A DNA stretch of 64,000 bases from Saprospiraceae bacterium (GCA_016717105.1 JADKGF010000032.1:3584-67583), one strand, 5' to 3'; numbered from the stretch's first letter, positions 18,367 through 27,572 are shown. Notes: generated by a model from the letters alone, not told the origin. Translations and numbers: made by a program.

Positions 18367-18795
18367 ATGGCGACGAGTATCAAAGCAAATATCAAACCCA
18401 TCAGCGACTATGCTGCTATCCTTACAGAAATGGAGCACTGGAAAGAAAAATTTTTTGATCTGCAAGCACAGATCTCAGAGATCAGACAAACCGGCACTGA
18501 CACCATCATCATCAAAGAAGGTAGCACCGCAAGATATATCCGTCTCGACGACATCATCATGATGCAAGCAGACAGTAACTATACAACCATACAGCTTACT
18601 AATGGAGATAAAATCTTCACATCCAAGACGCTCAAATATTGGAAAGATCAGATAAGTAAGTATTCTGACTTTATCCGTCCGCATCGCAGTTTTCTTGTCA
18701 ACAGCAAACACATCATTTCCTATCATAAGTCAGTACGAAAACTGATACTTAATCGTGGATACGAAGTGCAAGTAGCAAGAAGTTATAAAATTTAA
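18367..18795 (+). CDS. LytTR-type DNA-binding protein without receiver domain
   Basis: From the ATG at 18367 (MATSIKANIKPI) the protein has 142 residues: a short helical or coiled-coil N-part (TEMEHWKEKFFDLQAQISEI) and a LytTR domain (about 45-142; YIRLDDIIMMQADSNYTTIQ, then FIRPHRSFLVNSKHI). LytTR proteins bind promoter repeats; without receiver domain or histidine kinase the signal is unknown. It is flanked by family B repeats and lies 165 bp upstream of a collagen-like surface gene. The gene at 20544 is a close paralogue. Confidence 0.85.
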   Translation: MATSIKANIKPISDYAAILTEMEHWKEKFFDLQAQISEIRQTGTDTIIIKEGSTARYIRLDDIIMMQADSNYTTIQLTNGDKIFTSKTLKYWKDQISKYSDFIRPHRSFLVNSKHIISYHKSVRKLILNRGYEVQVARSYKI

Positions 18796-18814
18796 TTACT
18801 GTTTTCATTAATAT

Positions 18815-18900
18815 CCCCAATGGACGAAGTAACACTAAAGACGTTATAAAAATCATGCTAAAGCTTGACAAATCTGCGACTTCGATCTTATTATTTATGA
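18815..18900 (+). repeat. Family B repeat, copy 2 (short)
   Basis: CAATGGACGAAGTAACACT, then the shared ACGTTATAAAAATCATGCTA and a CTGCGACTTCGATC end. It lies between the LytTR gene and the collagen-like gene; the distal hairpins are absent. Confidence 0.7.
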
Positions 18901-18959
18901 ATTTTATAATTCAACATTAAACAATTCAACATTAAACAATAAACAAAAATTTAAACATC

Positions 18960-19886
18960 ATGACAAAGTACTTTTCAACTTTCATTTTCATAGTGTCCCT
19001 TTCTCTATCGCTCACCGCTCAGGTAGGTATCAATACAGCATCGCCCAATGCATCTGCGGCCTTGGATGTGACATCTACAAACAAGGGATTGCTCATACCT
19101 AGAGTAGCATCTACTGGAGATATCGCAAGCCCCACAGCAGGTATGATGGTGTACCAGACAGGTGGTACGGCTGGGTTTTACTTTTATGGATCTACAGGGT
19201 GGTCGATGGTAGGTGCACAAGGACCCGCAGGACCACAAGGCCCTGCAGGACCAATGGGAGATACTGGAGCGGCAGGTGCCACTGGTCCGGCAGGCGCTGC
19301 AGGCCCAGGTGTACCCACAGGTGGTACTGCCAATCAAGTCCTTGCAAAAATTGATGGTACTGATTATAATACACAGTGGGTGACACCTAGTGGCAGCGGC
19401 GACAACCTAGGGAATCATACGGCTACACAAGCTTTGAATATGGGTGGTAATAATATTATTAATGTAAATAATTTTACCGCTTCTGGGCTTACTAAAAGTA
19501 CTTCGTTTGCCTTGCCAATAACTGATGTAACAAATTTAGGTAGTGCTCCAAATTACCCAATTATATTAAGCTCAGACATTCCTGCTACGGCCACTTCTAC
19601 ATTCATAAAGATTAGTGGTGCCATGGGAGCAGGTACTTCTTTTACCTTAAATGGTTTTCCGGGAGGAACGGATGGTAGAATTTTATATATTTACAATACA
19701 ACTAGCAAAAATATGACTATTAATAATAACTCAAGCAACGAAACTGGCGCTAATGAAAAAAATAGGATATTTCATAATAGTACAAGTAATCCAATAACTG
19801 CAGGTCCAGGGATATTCACTTTTATTTATGACGCAACGTATAACTCTAATGTTGGTGGGTGGATGCTTGTTTCAACCTCACTTTAG
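18960..19886 (+). CDS. Secreted collagen-like repeat protein
   Basis: 308 residues. Signal peptide (FIFIVSLSLSLTAQ), then a short domain common to Bacteroidota surface proteins (VGINTASPNASAALDV, then LLIPRVAS), then Gly-X-Y triplets (about residues 82-123; AQGPAGPQGPAGPMGDTG), and a C-terminal domain of about 150 residues rich in Asn/Thr. The triplets predict a collagen-like triple helix, so a trimeric stalk is likely. It is probably a surface fibre or adhesin. No T9SS sorting domain is evident at the end. Preceded by LytTR gene and repeat. Confidence 0.75.
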   Translation: MTKYFSTFIFIVSLSLSLTAQVGINTASPNASAALDVTSTNKGLLIPRVASTGDIASPTAGMMVYQTGGTAGFYFYGSTGWSMVGAQGPAGPQGPAGPMGDTGAAGATGPAGAAGPGVPTGGTANQVLAKIDGTDYNTQWVTPSGSGDNLGNHTATQALNMGGNNIINVNNFTASGLTKSTSFALPITDVTNLGSAPNYPIILSSDIPATATSTFIKISGAMGAGTSFTLNGFPGGTDGRILYIYNTTSKNMTINNNSSNETGANEKNRIFHNSTSNPITAGPGIFTFIYDATYNSNVGGWMLVSTSL

Positions 19887-19962
19887 TAAAGCGGATTATT
19901 TTTTGATTGCCAAATAACTATTTTCGAATTGTTTTATATTGAATAATATTAATTAAATATAC

Positions 19963-20205
19963 ATGAGATTAAATACCAACGGTTGGGATTATGGGTATCA
20001 TATTAATCTCAACAAAGTAAATAATATAATAAATAGTAATACAGACAGTGTTATTTTACAAAATTTTATAACTGCTCTAGGTAATTAAAATATTAATACA
20101 CTGAATAATCTCACAGACCTCAATTCTAATATTAATACTTATATAAAGAATTCAATAACAGCTATAAAACTAATTGAATTATATAAAGATATTAAACAAG
20201 ACCCC
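19963..20205 (+). pseudogene. P47/TULIP-like gene remnant, cut by a repeat
   Basis: An ATG at 19963 opens MRLNTNGWDYGYHINLNKVN, which resembles the N-terminal NTNGWD signature of TULIP-family P47-like proteins (lipid-binding tubular proteins known beside clostridial and insecticidal toxin genes). The frame has one TAA at 20086-20088, continues in the same frame (NLTDLNSNINTYIKNSIT, AIKLIELYKDIKQD) and is cut at about 20205 where a family B repeat begins. Full P47 proteins have more than 400 residues, so only the head remains. The assignment rests on one motif and is tentative. Confidence 0.45.
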
Positions 20206-20412
20206 CGATGGTCGAAGTCTGCGACTTCGATCCAATTTTTTATGAATTTTATAATTCAATAGCAGAATGATCAGATGTATACACAAGTGTTTTGTAGTAA
20301 TTAGTAGATAACGCATTAAGGAACGTGTCCTGCTTTAGCAGGATGCTTTAATTATGGCATCGCAGTTACAAAACTTGTGACGCCATGGCGTTACTGCGAC
20401 GATCAATGTTCT
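20206..20412 (+). repeat. Family B repeat, copy 3 (composite)
   Basis: Begins with the compact hairpin TCGAAGTCTGCGACTTCGA (20213-20231), then follows the same order as copy 1: the hairpin TCCTGCTTTAGCAGGA and the nested hairpin ending ACTGCGACGATC near 20404. Confidence 0.75.
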
Positions 20413-20543
20413 TCTAATGTTTATTATTCAATATTAATTCACTCTTCTAGTAATAAACTTGGATAAATCATTAAAATTAACTATTGTCTTACAGTCTTAA
20501 AGGCCATAATTTTGTGACATATATTGATTCAAATAGTTAACAA

Positions 20544-20978
20544 ATGACCACAAGTATCCAAACCAATATCAAACCCATCAACGATTTTGCTGCTGCCATG
20601 GCAGAAATAGAGCATTGGAAAGAAAAATTTGAAGATCTCCAATCACAGATTACGGATTTGAGACGGGCGAGTGTAGAAACCATCATTATCAAAGATGGTG
20701 GCACAGCAAGGTATATACGCCTCTGCGATATCATCATGTTGGAAGCTGATAGCTGCTATTCCACTATCCACCTTACAAATATGGAGCATATCCTTACATC
20801 CAAAACATTAAAACACTGGATAGCAAAGTTAGGAAGTCATGCTGATTTCATAAGGCCGCATCGGTCTTTTTTGGTAAATAAAAAACACATGGTCTCTTAT
20901 CACCTGAATCCACGTAAAATCATGCTCACTGGAAAATTAGAAGTACCGATGGCGCGCAATTTCATCATAAAAGAGTAA
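20544..20978 (+). CDS. LytTR-type DNA-binding protein without receiver domain (paralogue)
   Basis: 144 residues, similar along the whole length to the protein at 18367: MTTSIQTNIKPINDFAA versus MATSIKANIKPISDYAA, and FIRPHRSFLVNKKHM versus FIRPHRSFLVNSKHI. N-terminal helix then LytTR domain. It carries two cysteines (LCDIIMLEADSCYS) where the paralogue has Asp and Asn. The pair suggests duplication of a regulator-repeat unit around the collagen-like gene. The target is unknown. Confidence 0.85.
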   Translation: MTTSIQTNIKPINDFAAAMAEIEHWKEKFEDLQSQITDLRRASVETIIIKDGGTARYIRLCDIIMLEADSCYSTIHLTNMEHILTSKTLKHWIAKLGSHADFIRPHRSFLVNKKHMVSYHLNPRKIMLTGKLEVPMARNFIIKE

Positions 20979-21009
20979 GCATCAAATAATTATTTTAGAT
21001 AGAAATTTT

Positions 21010-21085
21010 CCCCGATGGTCGCAGTAACGCTAAAGACGTTATAAAAATCATGCTAAAGCTTGACAAGTTTGTAACTTCGATCCAA
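21010..21085 (+). repeat. Family B repeat, copy 4 (short)
   Basis: CGATGGTCGCAGTAACGCT, then ACGTTATAAAAATCATGCTA and AACTTCGATCC. It separates the LytTR gene from the toxin-antitoxin pair. Confidence 0.7.
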
Positions 21086-21153
21086 TTTTTTAAGTATCCC
21101 ACTAAAGTTGGACAAATTTTGCAATGCGTCACCACAAATATTAATAAACAGGC

Positions 21154-21416
21154 TTATAACTCATAATGTCCCTTAAGCGAATACACAAAAAGTGTATCAT
21201 TTTCGATTAAGTACACATACCTGTGTTCAGAAGTTATTCTTCGAGACCTTTTGGTGCAAGCTCATATTTTAGTGCTTCAGGTCTTCCAATTCCACTATAA
21301 GGATCTTTTAAAATAGCGTCAGTTAATTTAGAAATTTTATTCAAAACTGCTTTGTTACCTGCTTTTCGCCAATATTGTAAATGAGATTTAGCTTCAGAAC
21401 TTAGTTCTATTTGCAT
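21154..21416 (-). CDS. yoeB: YoeB/Txe-type mRNA interferase toxin, one frameshift
   Basis: The frame from the ATG at 21416 reads the N-terminal two thirds of a YoeB toxin (SSEAKSHLQYWRKAGNKAVL, then YSGIGRPEALKYELAPKG) and stops at 21234. In the next frame the missing end follows at once: RITSEHRYVYLIEN and FVYSLKGHYEL with TAA at 21154-21156, containing the family's R-x4-EHR-x-VY motif with catalytic His and the terminal Tyr. One missing base in the AAAAGG run near 21246 explains the break. The full length would be 87 residues, normal for YoeB. It cuts mRNA at the ribosome. It overlaps the upstream antitoxin by 10 bp. Confidence 0.8.
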
Positions 21417-21628
21417 AATTCTTTGAATTCTTCAACGGACATTTTTATTCCCTTGCCAGAAGCAAATTCTTCATCACTTTGTTTAATCTTTTTTATAAAT
21501 TCTGGGTTATAAGGACTTTGATCTTCTTTTGCTAGCTCAAATTTTATTTTAAGAGATTTCATAAATGCCTTTATAGCATCAATCTGGGAGTTATCAGTGG
21601 TGTGAGCTTTGATATGAATGGTATCCAT
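21407..21628 (-). CDS. Antitoxin partner of the YoeB-type toxin (DUF2683-like)
   Basis: 73 residues, upstream of and overlapping the toxin gene as usual for antitoxins. The N-terminal half resembles DUF2683 proteins of Bacteroidota (IDAIKAFMKSLKIKFELAKE), and the end (DEEFASGKGIKMSVEEFKEL) is the kind of disordered toxin-binding helix seen in YefM-like partners. It probably neutralises the toxin and represses the operon. The ATG at 21628 is the only sensible start. Confidence 0.75.
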   Translation of the reverse strand: MDTIHIKAHTTDNSQIDAIKAFMKSLKIKFELAKEDQSPYNPEFIKKIKQSDEEFASGKGIKMSVEEFKELCK

Positions 21629-21807
21629 TTGCCTTGGCCTTTAATTCAATTTAATAAAATAAAAAAAATAATTTATTATTTTCTAAGCTAGAAACGGAAA
21701 AAGTATTTATAAAGTTCATACTAAGGTAGAAGTTTCTTACTGGCAAATTAATACACCTGATCGCCGAAGTATGCTAGCCCGAACTGCACTAACACCGCCA
21801 AACTCGG

Positions 21808-21885
21808 ATACGATGGTCGCAGTAACGCTAAAGACGTTATAAAAATCATGCTAAAGCTTGACAAGTTTGTAACTTATTTTTAAGT
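21808..21885 (+). repeat. Family B repeat, copy 5 (short)
   Basis: CGATGGTCGCAGTAACGCT and ACGTTATAAAAATCATGCTA again; the terminal part is lost. The stretch 21629-21807 in front of it shows no gene. Confidence 0.65.
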
Positions 21886-21902
21886 ATTCCGCTAAATCAT
21901 TC

Positions 21903-22775
21903 TTACGCTTTATACTTCTCCACGATCATCGAAAATGCAGGCAATAAGGCTACAGGACATGTTTTGTTGCGGATACGTGTGACCAAGATACCATTCAAAA
22001 ATCGAAGGATTGTTTCAGACTTATGATACCAAGGTGATGACCCATAGTATTGATAAACACTTTCATCGTGTACTGAAGTATTTTCAAAAAGTGACCAGTA
22101 TCTGGCATTGGCACTTGCTGTGATGATAAATTCAGGATAATAAGACAACGAAAATCGGAATGCACCACCACGTTCGTTCAACTGTTCGAAAAACCAACCT
22201 TCTTCAAAAGGCATTCGTCCGTGATAGGCAGGCCCAAGTCTTGTGCCCGTTTCTGCAATAAACTGAAGTTGGTCTTCGGTCAAGAATATTTTTACAAATT
22301 TTTTATCCTCTGGCTTCAATCTCATAAACGTAAACAAATATGCTGTGAAACGACTCTTTTTGTGGTATTGGTCGTTTCTTTTGCTCCATTGGTCACCATC
22401 AAATTTATTGGGTATCAATGCGGGCAATGAGGTGAAGTCCAATGTATCAAAATCTGAATCGCTGCACGTGATGAAATTGTTTTTGATATCCCATTCACCA
22501 TCATACCAAAGGAAATCACGCTGATCGGGCATCCAAAATGGTGTGGTACAAGCATCAAAATCTGGACCGATGTCCACACTTTCACAATAATATGAAAATA
22601 AGCCTTCGGCTATCTTGCCCTTGGCTATATTTTCGATTCGGGTCATGATGACTTCCTTCTCCATCCTATTGTAGGTGAAACCAACGGAAATCAATGCATA
22701 TCTTACTGCCTTTGCGGCAATTTGTTGATATACATCTGATGGTACATCTACGATGATGGCTTCTTTCCTTTCCAC
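21903..22775 (-). CDS. Hypothetical protein, possible PD-(D/E)XK-like nuclease fold
   Basis: 290 residues from a GTG at 22775; an in-frame TGA lies seven codons upstream, so no longer start exists. No signal peptide. The N-terminal part (NIAKGKIAEGLFSYYCES, then FDACTTPFWM, RDFLWYDG and EWDIKNNF) has the order expected of a PD-(D/E)XK nuclease core: helix with Glu, Asp after a strand, then a DxK element. The rest is not recognised. The nuclease reading is weak and based on pattern only. It sits between a repeat-rich block and the CotH gene. Confidence 0.55.
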   Translation of the reverse strand: MERKEAIIVDVPSDVYQQIAAKAVRYALISVGFTYNRMEKEVIMTRIENIAKGKIAEGLFSYYCESVDIGPDFDACTTPFWMPDQRDFLWYDGEWDIKNNFITCSDSDFDTLDFTSLPALIPNKFDGDQWSKRNDQYHKKSRFTAYLFTFMRLKPEDKKFVKIFLTEDQLQFIAETGTRLGPAYHGRMPFEEGWFFEQLNERGGAFRFSLSYYPEFIITASANARYWSLFENTSVHDESVYQYYGSSPWYHKSETILRFLNGILVTRIRNKTCPVALLPAFSMIVEKYKA

Positions 22776-22812
22776 GTTGGCGATTTCACATAATCAAGCA
22801 GATCATTGACAT

Positions 22813-25154
22813 TTATTCATTGGTGACGACTAGCTTATATGTCTTGCCGCCTGCCCTGATGAAGTAAAATCCCGAAACAAGATCCTGGATTTGAATGGTT
22901 TCGCCAGATTCAGCTGATGTTTCTCTCACCTTCGTACCATTTACCGTATAAATCTGAATATTAGCTTTTGCATCATTACTATTATGTATAAAGATCTCAC
23001 CAGACGACGGATTTGGATAAATGGTCAATGTATTTGTCAAAATCTCTTCAGCAGATGAGATGCCTTGATTGTTTTTGCCGAAAGTATGGTCACCAATTAC
23101 AAAAGGTCCAGTGCCATTGGGTATTCTTGCTGCCGATTTATTGGCGGTTTGCTGACCAAAGGTCAAACTATCAATTACCACTTGATTTTTGTCTAAAATA
23201 TAGATTGACTCACCACTTCCAGATAATTTAAAATTGGCATGTAATGGACCTTGAGTCCCATCTTCGTCAGCCCAAATCACAAGATATTCATTTGCTTTTA
23301 TAACAGTACCATCCGCAAATGTAAATTTAGTCAGGTTGTCTTTTGAATCTGATATTGAATACCCAGATAAATTGACATCTGAAGAAGTTGTAAAAGCTCT
23401 ATCCAGTCTTCAGTTTCTCCATTTTCATCGGTAATGATACCTGTATTGGATGCCATAAATTCATTGATAACAACGGTCTTGTCAGATGCCACTTGAGCTT
23501 CTACCGTATATATCATCAATTGATGTTCGGCACCACTCGGAAAATAACTCCTTGTTTTAGGTGTATTATTGCCAATAGCTTCGATGTAAAATCGGACTAA
23601 TGTACCTGCTTCAAAGTTCGGAAGAATCGCCGTATAATTACCATCATTGGCCACTTCATCGCCATTTTGACCATCATCAGCCATCGACTTTACCGTAAAT
23701 ACACCCGAAAAACCACCACAATAATGCAGATTGACCGTTTGTAAACCATCCGCAAAACTGACTTTGCTTACAACCTTAACTTCATCACCAGCTACAACAC
23801 GATTTGAAGCATTATTATTTACTTTGTATTGGGTTTCACCTATCGTAGGTCCGACAACTTTTACTTCTGCATTGGCCAAAAGATTTGCTTTCCTATTTTT
23901 GATATAGTTTTTCAATACAGTAAGCTCAGAAACATACGCAGTATTGGATGTACCTTTTTTGGTATCGGCCTGCACACCTGCTCTTATCAAACCATCATAT
24001 TTATCAATTAGCGCATTGACTTCTGTTTCGTTAAATAAATCATTGATTATCGTCCGCATGTGGGCGAGATATCTTTGTCTGAATGCAGGGACAGCGAGCA
24101 ATTTATTGAGCAATGGATAATTGACCTTTGTTTCATTGTAAAAAGGTGACCAAGTAACATGTGCAGTCAACAACGTGCTATTGGCATCGTAGTCGTAAGT
24201 CGCCCAACGTTTTGTTTCTGCATCTTGGTGGATGTAATAATCCATTTTGCCCTTATACACGTAACTATCATCATCTCCGAAAGCGATTTCGCAAGCCAAA
24301 TGCCACAATATCTTATCTATATCAAAGACTTTGGGTGCTTCAGTTTCTAAGAAAACACCACTGTTATTGAGTACATTACATGCTTTCAACAACTCTTGCC
24401 ATGGTTGGTCGCTTGCATCAGAACTCTTGAGTGTATAGTATTTTTGATATTGCGCAGTATCTGCTCCGAGGTAATTAATACCTGCAGTACCATCGCCCCA
24501 TTGTCCGCCGCCACCTGGGCCACCGCCAGTAGAACTTCCATCTGGTACATCTGCACGGATATTAATCCCATTATTGGATTCAAACCATTCTTCAAGAAAG
24601 TCTTTGTTTTGTTGCTGCACATTCAGGTAAATACCCCAATCTTGGTCATTAAGATAGACGCGTACAAAATTAGCTTTTGCAGACGGACTGTGTTTTCTAA
24701 TTTGATGGTAATACAAGACTTCACGCATGAAAGAAGCATCTTGAAAACCATTATTGAGATTCAGGCTATTGTAGCCCAAAAGCGCCTGATCCTTGTAGGC
24801 GTCGGTAGAGATAGAAAACGACTTCTTTTGTGTCGTATTCATGAAATAGGATGTCTGACCCTTGAAGCGTATGCCGACACTGTCTAGTGTGATGTCTTTG
24901 TACTTGATTTTGCACGGAATATCTATTTTCGCATTATAATTCTGGGTCAATAGTGTCCAATAGTTGGATTGTGTAAAATAAATTCGCATCTCTTCGACTG
25001 TGGATTCATCATACAAGCCATCGGAAATCTGGTCTCCGGCTATCAAATATTTTCCATCATCACTTTTTCTCCACTGTGCAGGCAAGTTTTGGCTATTAGA
25101 TTGGTAAAGACCCAAAAACACAGTAACCACAAGTAAAATCAAACGCATATACAT
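22813..25154 (-). CDS. CotH-family secreted protein with lamin-tail and T9SS sorting domain, one frameshift
   Basis: Signal peptide (LILLVVTVFLGLYQSNSQ), then a CotH-type kinase domain (about 60-400; GIRFKGQTS, WGIYLNVQQ, and ATYDYDANST with metal-binding Asp/Asn). After that comes a chitobiase-like beta-sandwich (about 450-550), a lamin-tail domain starting VINEFMASNTG and a T9SS type A domain (LTIYPNPSSGEIFIHN ... GFYFIRAGGKTYKLVV). The frame breaks at 23331: adding one T to the TTTT run near 23398 gives LSGYSISDSKDNLTKF and joins the rest. CotH relatives phosphorylate secreted proteins; the target here is unknown. Confidence 0.8.
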
Positions 25155-25461
25155 ATTTTTAAAATCAGATAATTATCAATTAAAGTATCAAAGCTACATT
25201 TTGTACTCAAAAAAACCGTAAATATATACATTTCTAAATGTCATAAATCAGAATTGTCTGGGGCGATACAATTTTTAGGTAATAATATGCATCAATTAAA
25301 TTCTTACACTTAGGAATTTTCAAATTTTGAAGCAATATTTTATACATTTTTCAAGAATAATAGATCGCAATTTTGGAAATATGTCGTTACCAAAGATGAA
25401 CCTATTGAAATATAAATTGTTAAAATGCTGAAATTTTTAATTTAAAATAAATTCCAACTAT

Positions 25462-25932
25462 ATGAGCCTTAAACCTGGCGATATCGCCCCATCATTTACA
25501 TTAAAATCCAGTGATAAAACCGATGTTTCACTCAGTGATTATAAAGGAAAAAATGTTGTTGTTCTCTTTTTCCCATTAGCATTTACAGGTGTATGTACCA
25601 CTGAATTGTGTTCTATCAGAGACAGTAAAAAGGACTACGAAAATTTACAAGCTGAGGTGCTTGCCATTTCGGTTGATTCCTTATTTACATTAAATAAATT
25701 TAAAGAAGTCGAAGGGTACAATTTCCCACTTTTGTCAGACTGGAACAAGGAAACTGCAGCAGCTTATGGTGCGCTTTATGACGAATTTGTACTCGGTATG
25801 AAAGGTGTTGCCAAGCGTTCTGCTTTTGTCGTGGACAAGGAAGGAAAAATAAGATATGCCGAAGTTTTGGAAAATGCCGGAGATCTTCCTAATTTTGTTG
25901 CCATAAATGAAACTTTACAGACACTTGTGTAG
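25462..25932 (+). CDS. Peroxiredoxin (AhpC/TSA family, AhpE-like)
   Basis: 156 residues with the active-site block FFPLAFTGVCTTELCSIRD; peroxidatic cysteine C45 and a second cysteine C50 nearby. No C-terminal resolving cysteine is seen, which suggests a one-cysteine or atypical mechanism as in AhpE. It reduces peroxides in the cytoplasm. It is 32 bp upstream of clpS on the same strand, so probably cotranscribed. Confidence 0.88.
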   Translation: MSLKPGDIAPSFTLKSSDKTDVSLSDYKGKNVVVLFFPLAFTGVCTTELCSIRDSKKDYENLQAEVLAISVDSLFTLNKFKEVEGYNFPLLSDWNKETAAAYGALYDEFVLGMKGVAKRSAFVVDKEGKIRYAEVLENAGDLPNFVAINETLQTLV

Positions 25933-25964
25933 TTTTAAGCATTAAAATGGATTTTTAATCAAGT

Positions 25965-26267
25965 ATGAATACCGGAATAAAATTTGACGAATTAGAAGAC
26001 ATCTTGGTAGAAGATGAAGTGACTTCAGGCTTGAAATCACAACTGATTGTATATAATGATGATTACAATACTTTTGATTGGGTGATACAATGCCTGATGG
26101 AAGTATGCAATCATACACAAGAACAGTCAGAACAATTGTCTATTTTGGTGCACTTCAAAGGTAAAGCAACCGTCAAAACTGGTACGATGACCTTATTGAA
26201 GCCCATGAAAGATGCCTTGATAGAACGTGGACTTTCTGCGGTGATCGAGTCATTGGTAGAAGATTAA
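25965..26267 (+). CDS. clpS: ATP-dependent Clp protease adaptor ClpS
   Basis: 100 residues with the ClpS core: LIVYNDDYNTFDWVIQCLM, where NDD and the hydrophobic pocket recognise N-degrons, and HFKGKATVKTGTM for ClpA binding. ClpS delivers proteins with Leu/Phe/Tyr/Trp at the N-terminus to the Clp protease. The aat gene, which makes such N-degrons, follows after a terminator-like stem-loop, so the N-end rule pathway is clustered here. Confidence 0.9.
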   Translation: MNTGIKFDELEDILVEDEVTSGLKSQLIVYNDDYNTFDWVIQCLMEVCNHTQEQSEQLSILVHFKGKATVKTGTMTLLKPMKDALIERGLSAVIESLVED

Positions 26268-26286
26268 TTAAAATTATATAAAGATT

Positions 26287-26325
26287 AAAAGGTGGTTTCC
26301 TGCTTGGGTTCCACCTTTTTTTTTT
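26287..26325 (+). terminator. Factor-independent terminator behind clpS
   Basis: Arms AAAAGGTGG and CCACCTTTT (9 bp) with a 15-nt loop, followed by six more T, 20 bp behind the clpS stop. Confidence 0.85.
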
Positions 26326-26343
26326 GCTCTTTAGTCCGTATAA

Positions 26344-27108
26344 ATGTATTATTATTTAGATAGTCAAATAGCCTTTCCACATCCCGATACTGTCAAGCCA
26401 TCAGGTATCTTGGCTATTGCGGGCGATCTTTCTACGGAACGCTTGCTACTGGCTTATCAATATGGCATCTTCCCTTGGTACAATGACAACGAACCAATCA
26501 TCTGGTGGTGTCCAAGACCGAGGTTTGTTATCTTTCCCGATAAGGTAAAAGTAGCCAAGAGCATGAATGCCTACTTCAATCAAGATAAGTTTCAAGTCAC
26601 TTACAACCAGCATTTTGAAGATGTGATCAGGTATTGTCAGCATGCACCAAGACACGGACAGGAAGGCACATGGATCAATGAAAACATCGTACAATCTTAT
26701 ACCCAACTATCGAAATTAGGCTATGCGCTATCTGTAGAAGTTTGGGATGGAGACCAATTGGTCGGCGGATTATACGGTGTGATGCTTGGTAAAGTATTTT
26801 TTGGCGAATCCATGTTCAGCCTCAAGAGCAATGCATCAAAGTTTGGATTTATCACCTTAGCACGAAGACTAGCCAATGAAGGATTTTATGTAATAGATTG
26901 CCAACAACCAAATGCATACTTACAAAGTCTTGGTGGCGAATTTATAGGTGGCGACCATTTTCAGGATATTTTGCATAAGAATAGAATGGAGTGGTTGGCG
27001 GAATTTTTTGACGGTAAGAAAAGCCATATTAGCCATTTTAATAAACTTGGGAGATGGTTTGTATTAACTATATTATTGTCAATTGGTAGAGAACTAAATC
27101 AAAGTTAA
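26344..27108 (+). CDS. aat: Leucyl/phenylalanyl-tRNA--protein transferase
   Basis: 254 residues. Conserved blocks: FPHPDTVKPSGILAIAGDL, AYQYGIFPWYN, PIIWWCPRPRFVIFP, HGQEGTWIN, GGLYGVMLGKVFFGESMFS and DCQQPNAYLQSLGGEFI. It transfers Leu or Phe from tRNA to N-terminal Lys/Arg of proteins, which ClpS then recognises. The usual protein ends near residue 225; here a tail of about 25 residues (GRWFVLTILLSIGRELNQS) follows, which may be a late frameshift or a genuine extension. Confidence 0.92.
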   Translation: MYYYLDSQIAFPHPDTVKPSGILAIAGDLSTERLLLAYQYGIFPWYNDNEPIIWWCPRPRFVIFPDKVKVAKSMNAYFNQDKFQVTYNQHFEDVIRYCQHAPRHGQEGTWINENIVQSYTQLSKLGYALSVEVWDGDQLVGGLYGVMLGKVFFGESMFSLKSNASKFGFITLARRLANEGFYVIDCQQPNAYLQSLGGEFIGGDHFQDILHKNRMEWLAEFFDGKKSHISHFNKLGRWFVLTILLSIGRELNQS

Positions 27109-27155
27109 ACGTGATGATCTCATTTCAGACAATTATTTTATATTTGTAGCTGTAA

Positions 27156-27302
27156 ATGAATTCCATTGATTATGAAGAATATAAAATTATTTGAAAACAA
27201 AAAGGCGAAGCAGAAAGGTATGGATATATTTTACAGAAGATGAAATTAGAATTGGCAGTAGATTTAAGAAAAAGTAAAATATATGGATTCAGGAAATATT
27301 AA
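27156..27302 (+). pseudogene. Small ORF remnant, one frameshift
   Basis: Behind a TATATTTG box (27141) an ATG at 27156 opens MNSIDYEEYKII and stops; after one base shift at an A/T run the sequence continues KGEAERYGYILQKMKLELAV and ends SKIYGFRKY with TAA at 27300-27302. Together about 48 residues. No family is recognised. It lies in the 620-bp gap behind aat, which holds only such fragments. Confidence 0.3.
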
Positions 27303-27572
27303 AATATCAAACTGAGGATGGTCAAACAAAATAGAAACCAGATTTGAAAATGAAACTGATTGGGCGATATCACGCAGGTGAGTAAGCAGATTAGGGTAGT
27401 TGGCTGGATTTCTTAAACTTACTAATAAAAAGACAATGCAGGTAAATCAGTCATAGTAACACATGTTAAACATCAACTTGGATTTTTAAGGAAGGTTAAA
27501 AATGAACTTAGAAGGTGAAAAATGATTTTTAAACAGTTGGGGCAGAAACTAACAAATTAAAATTAAGAAATA

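Noticed and set aside
19005..19337. Cysteine/serine-rich minus-strand open frame
   Set aside because: Antisense shadow of the Gly-X-Y repeats of the collagen-like gene.
18960..19886. Prophage tail fibre
   Set aside because: Collagen-like and head-like repeats also occur in phage fibres, but there are no other phage genes and the protein has a signal peptide.
1886..21885. Integron with attC sites
   Set aside because: The nested hairpins look similar in shape, but the GTTRRRY/RYYYAAC core sites and an integron integrase are absent.
24396..24887. 163-codon plus-strand open frame
   Set aside because: Antisense to the CotH domain, which has a clear family match in its own frame.
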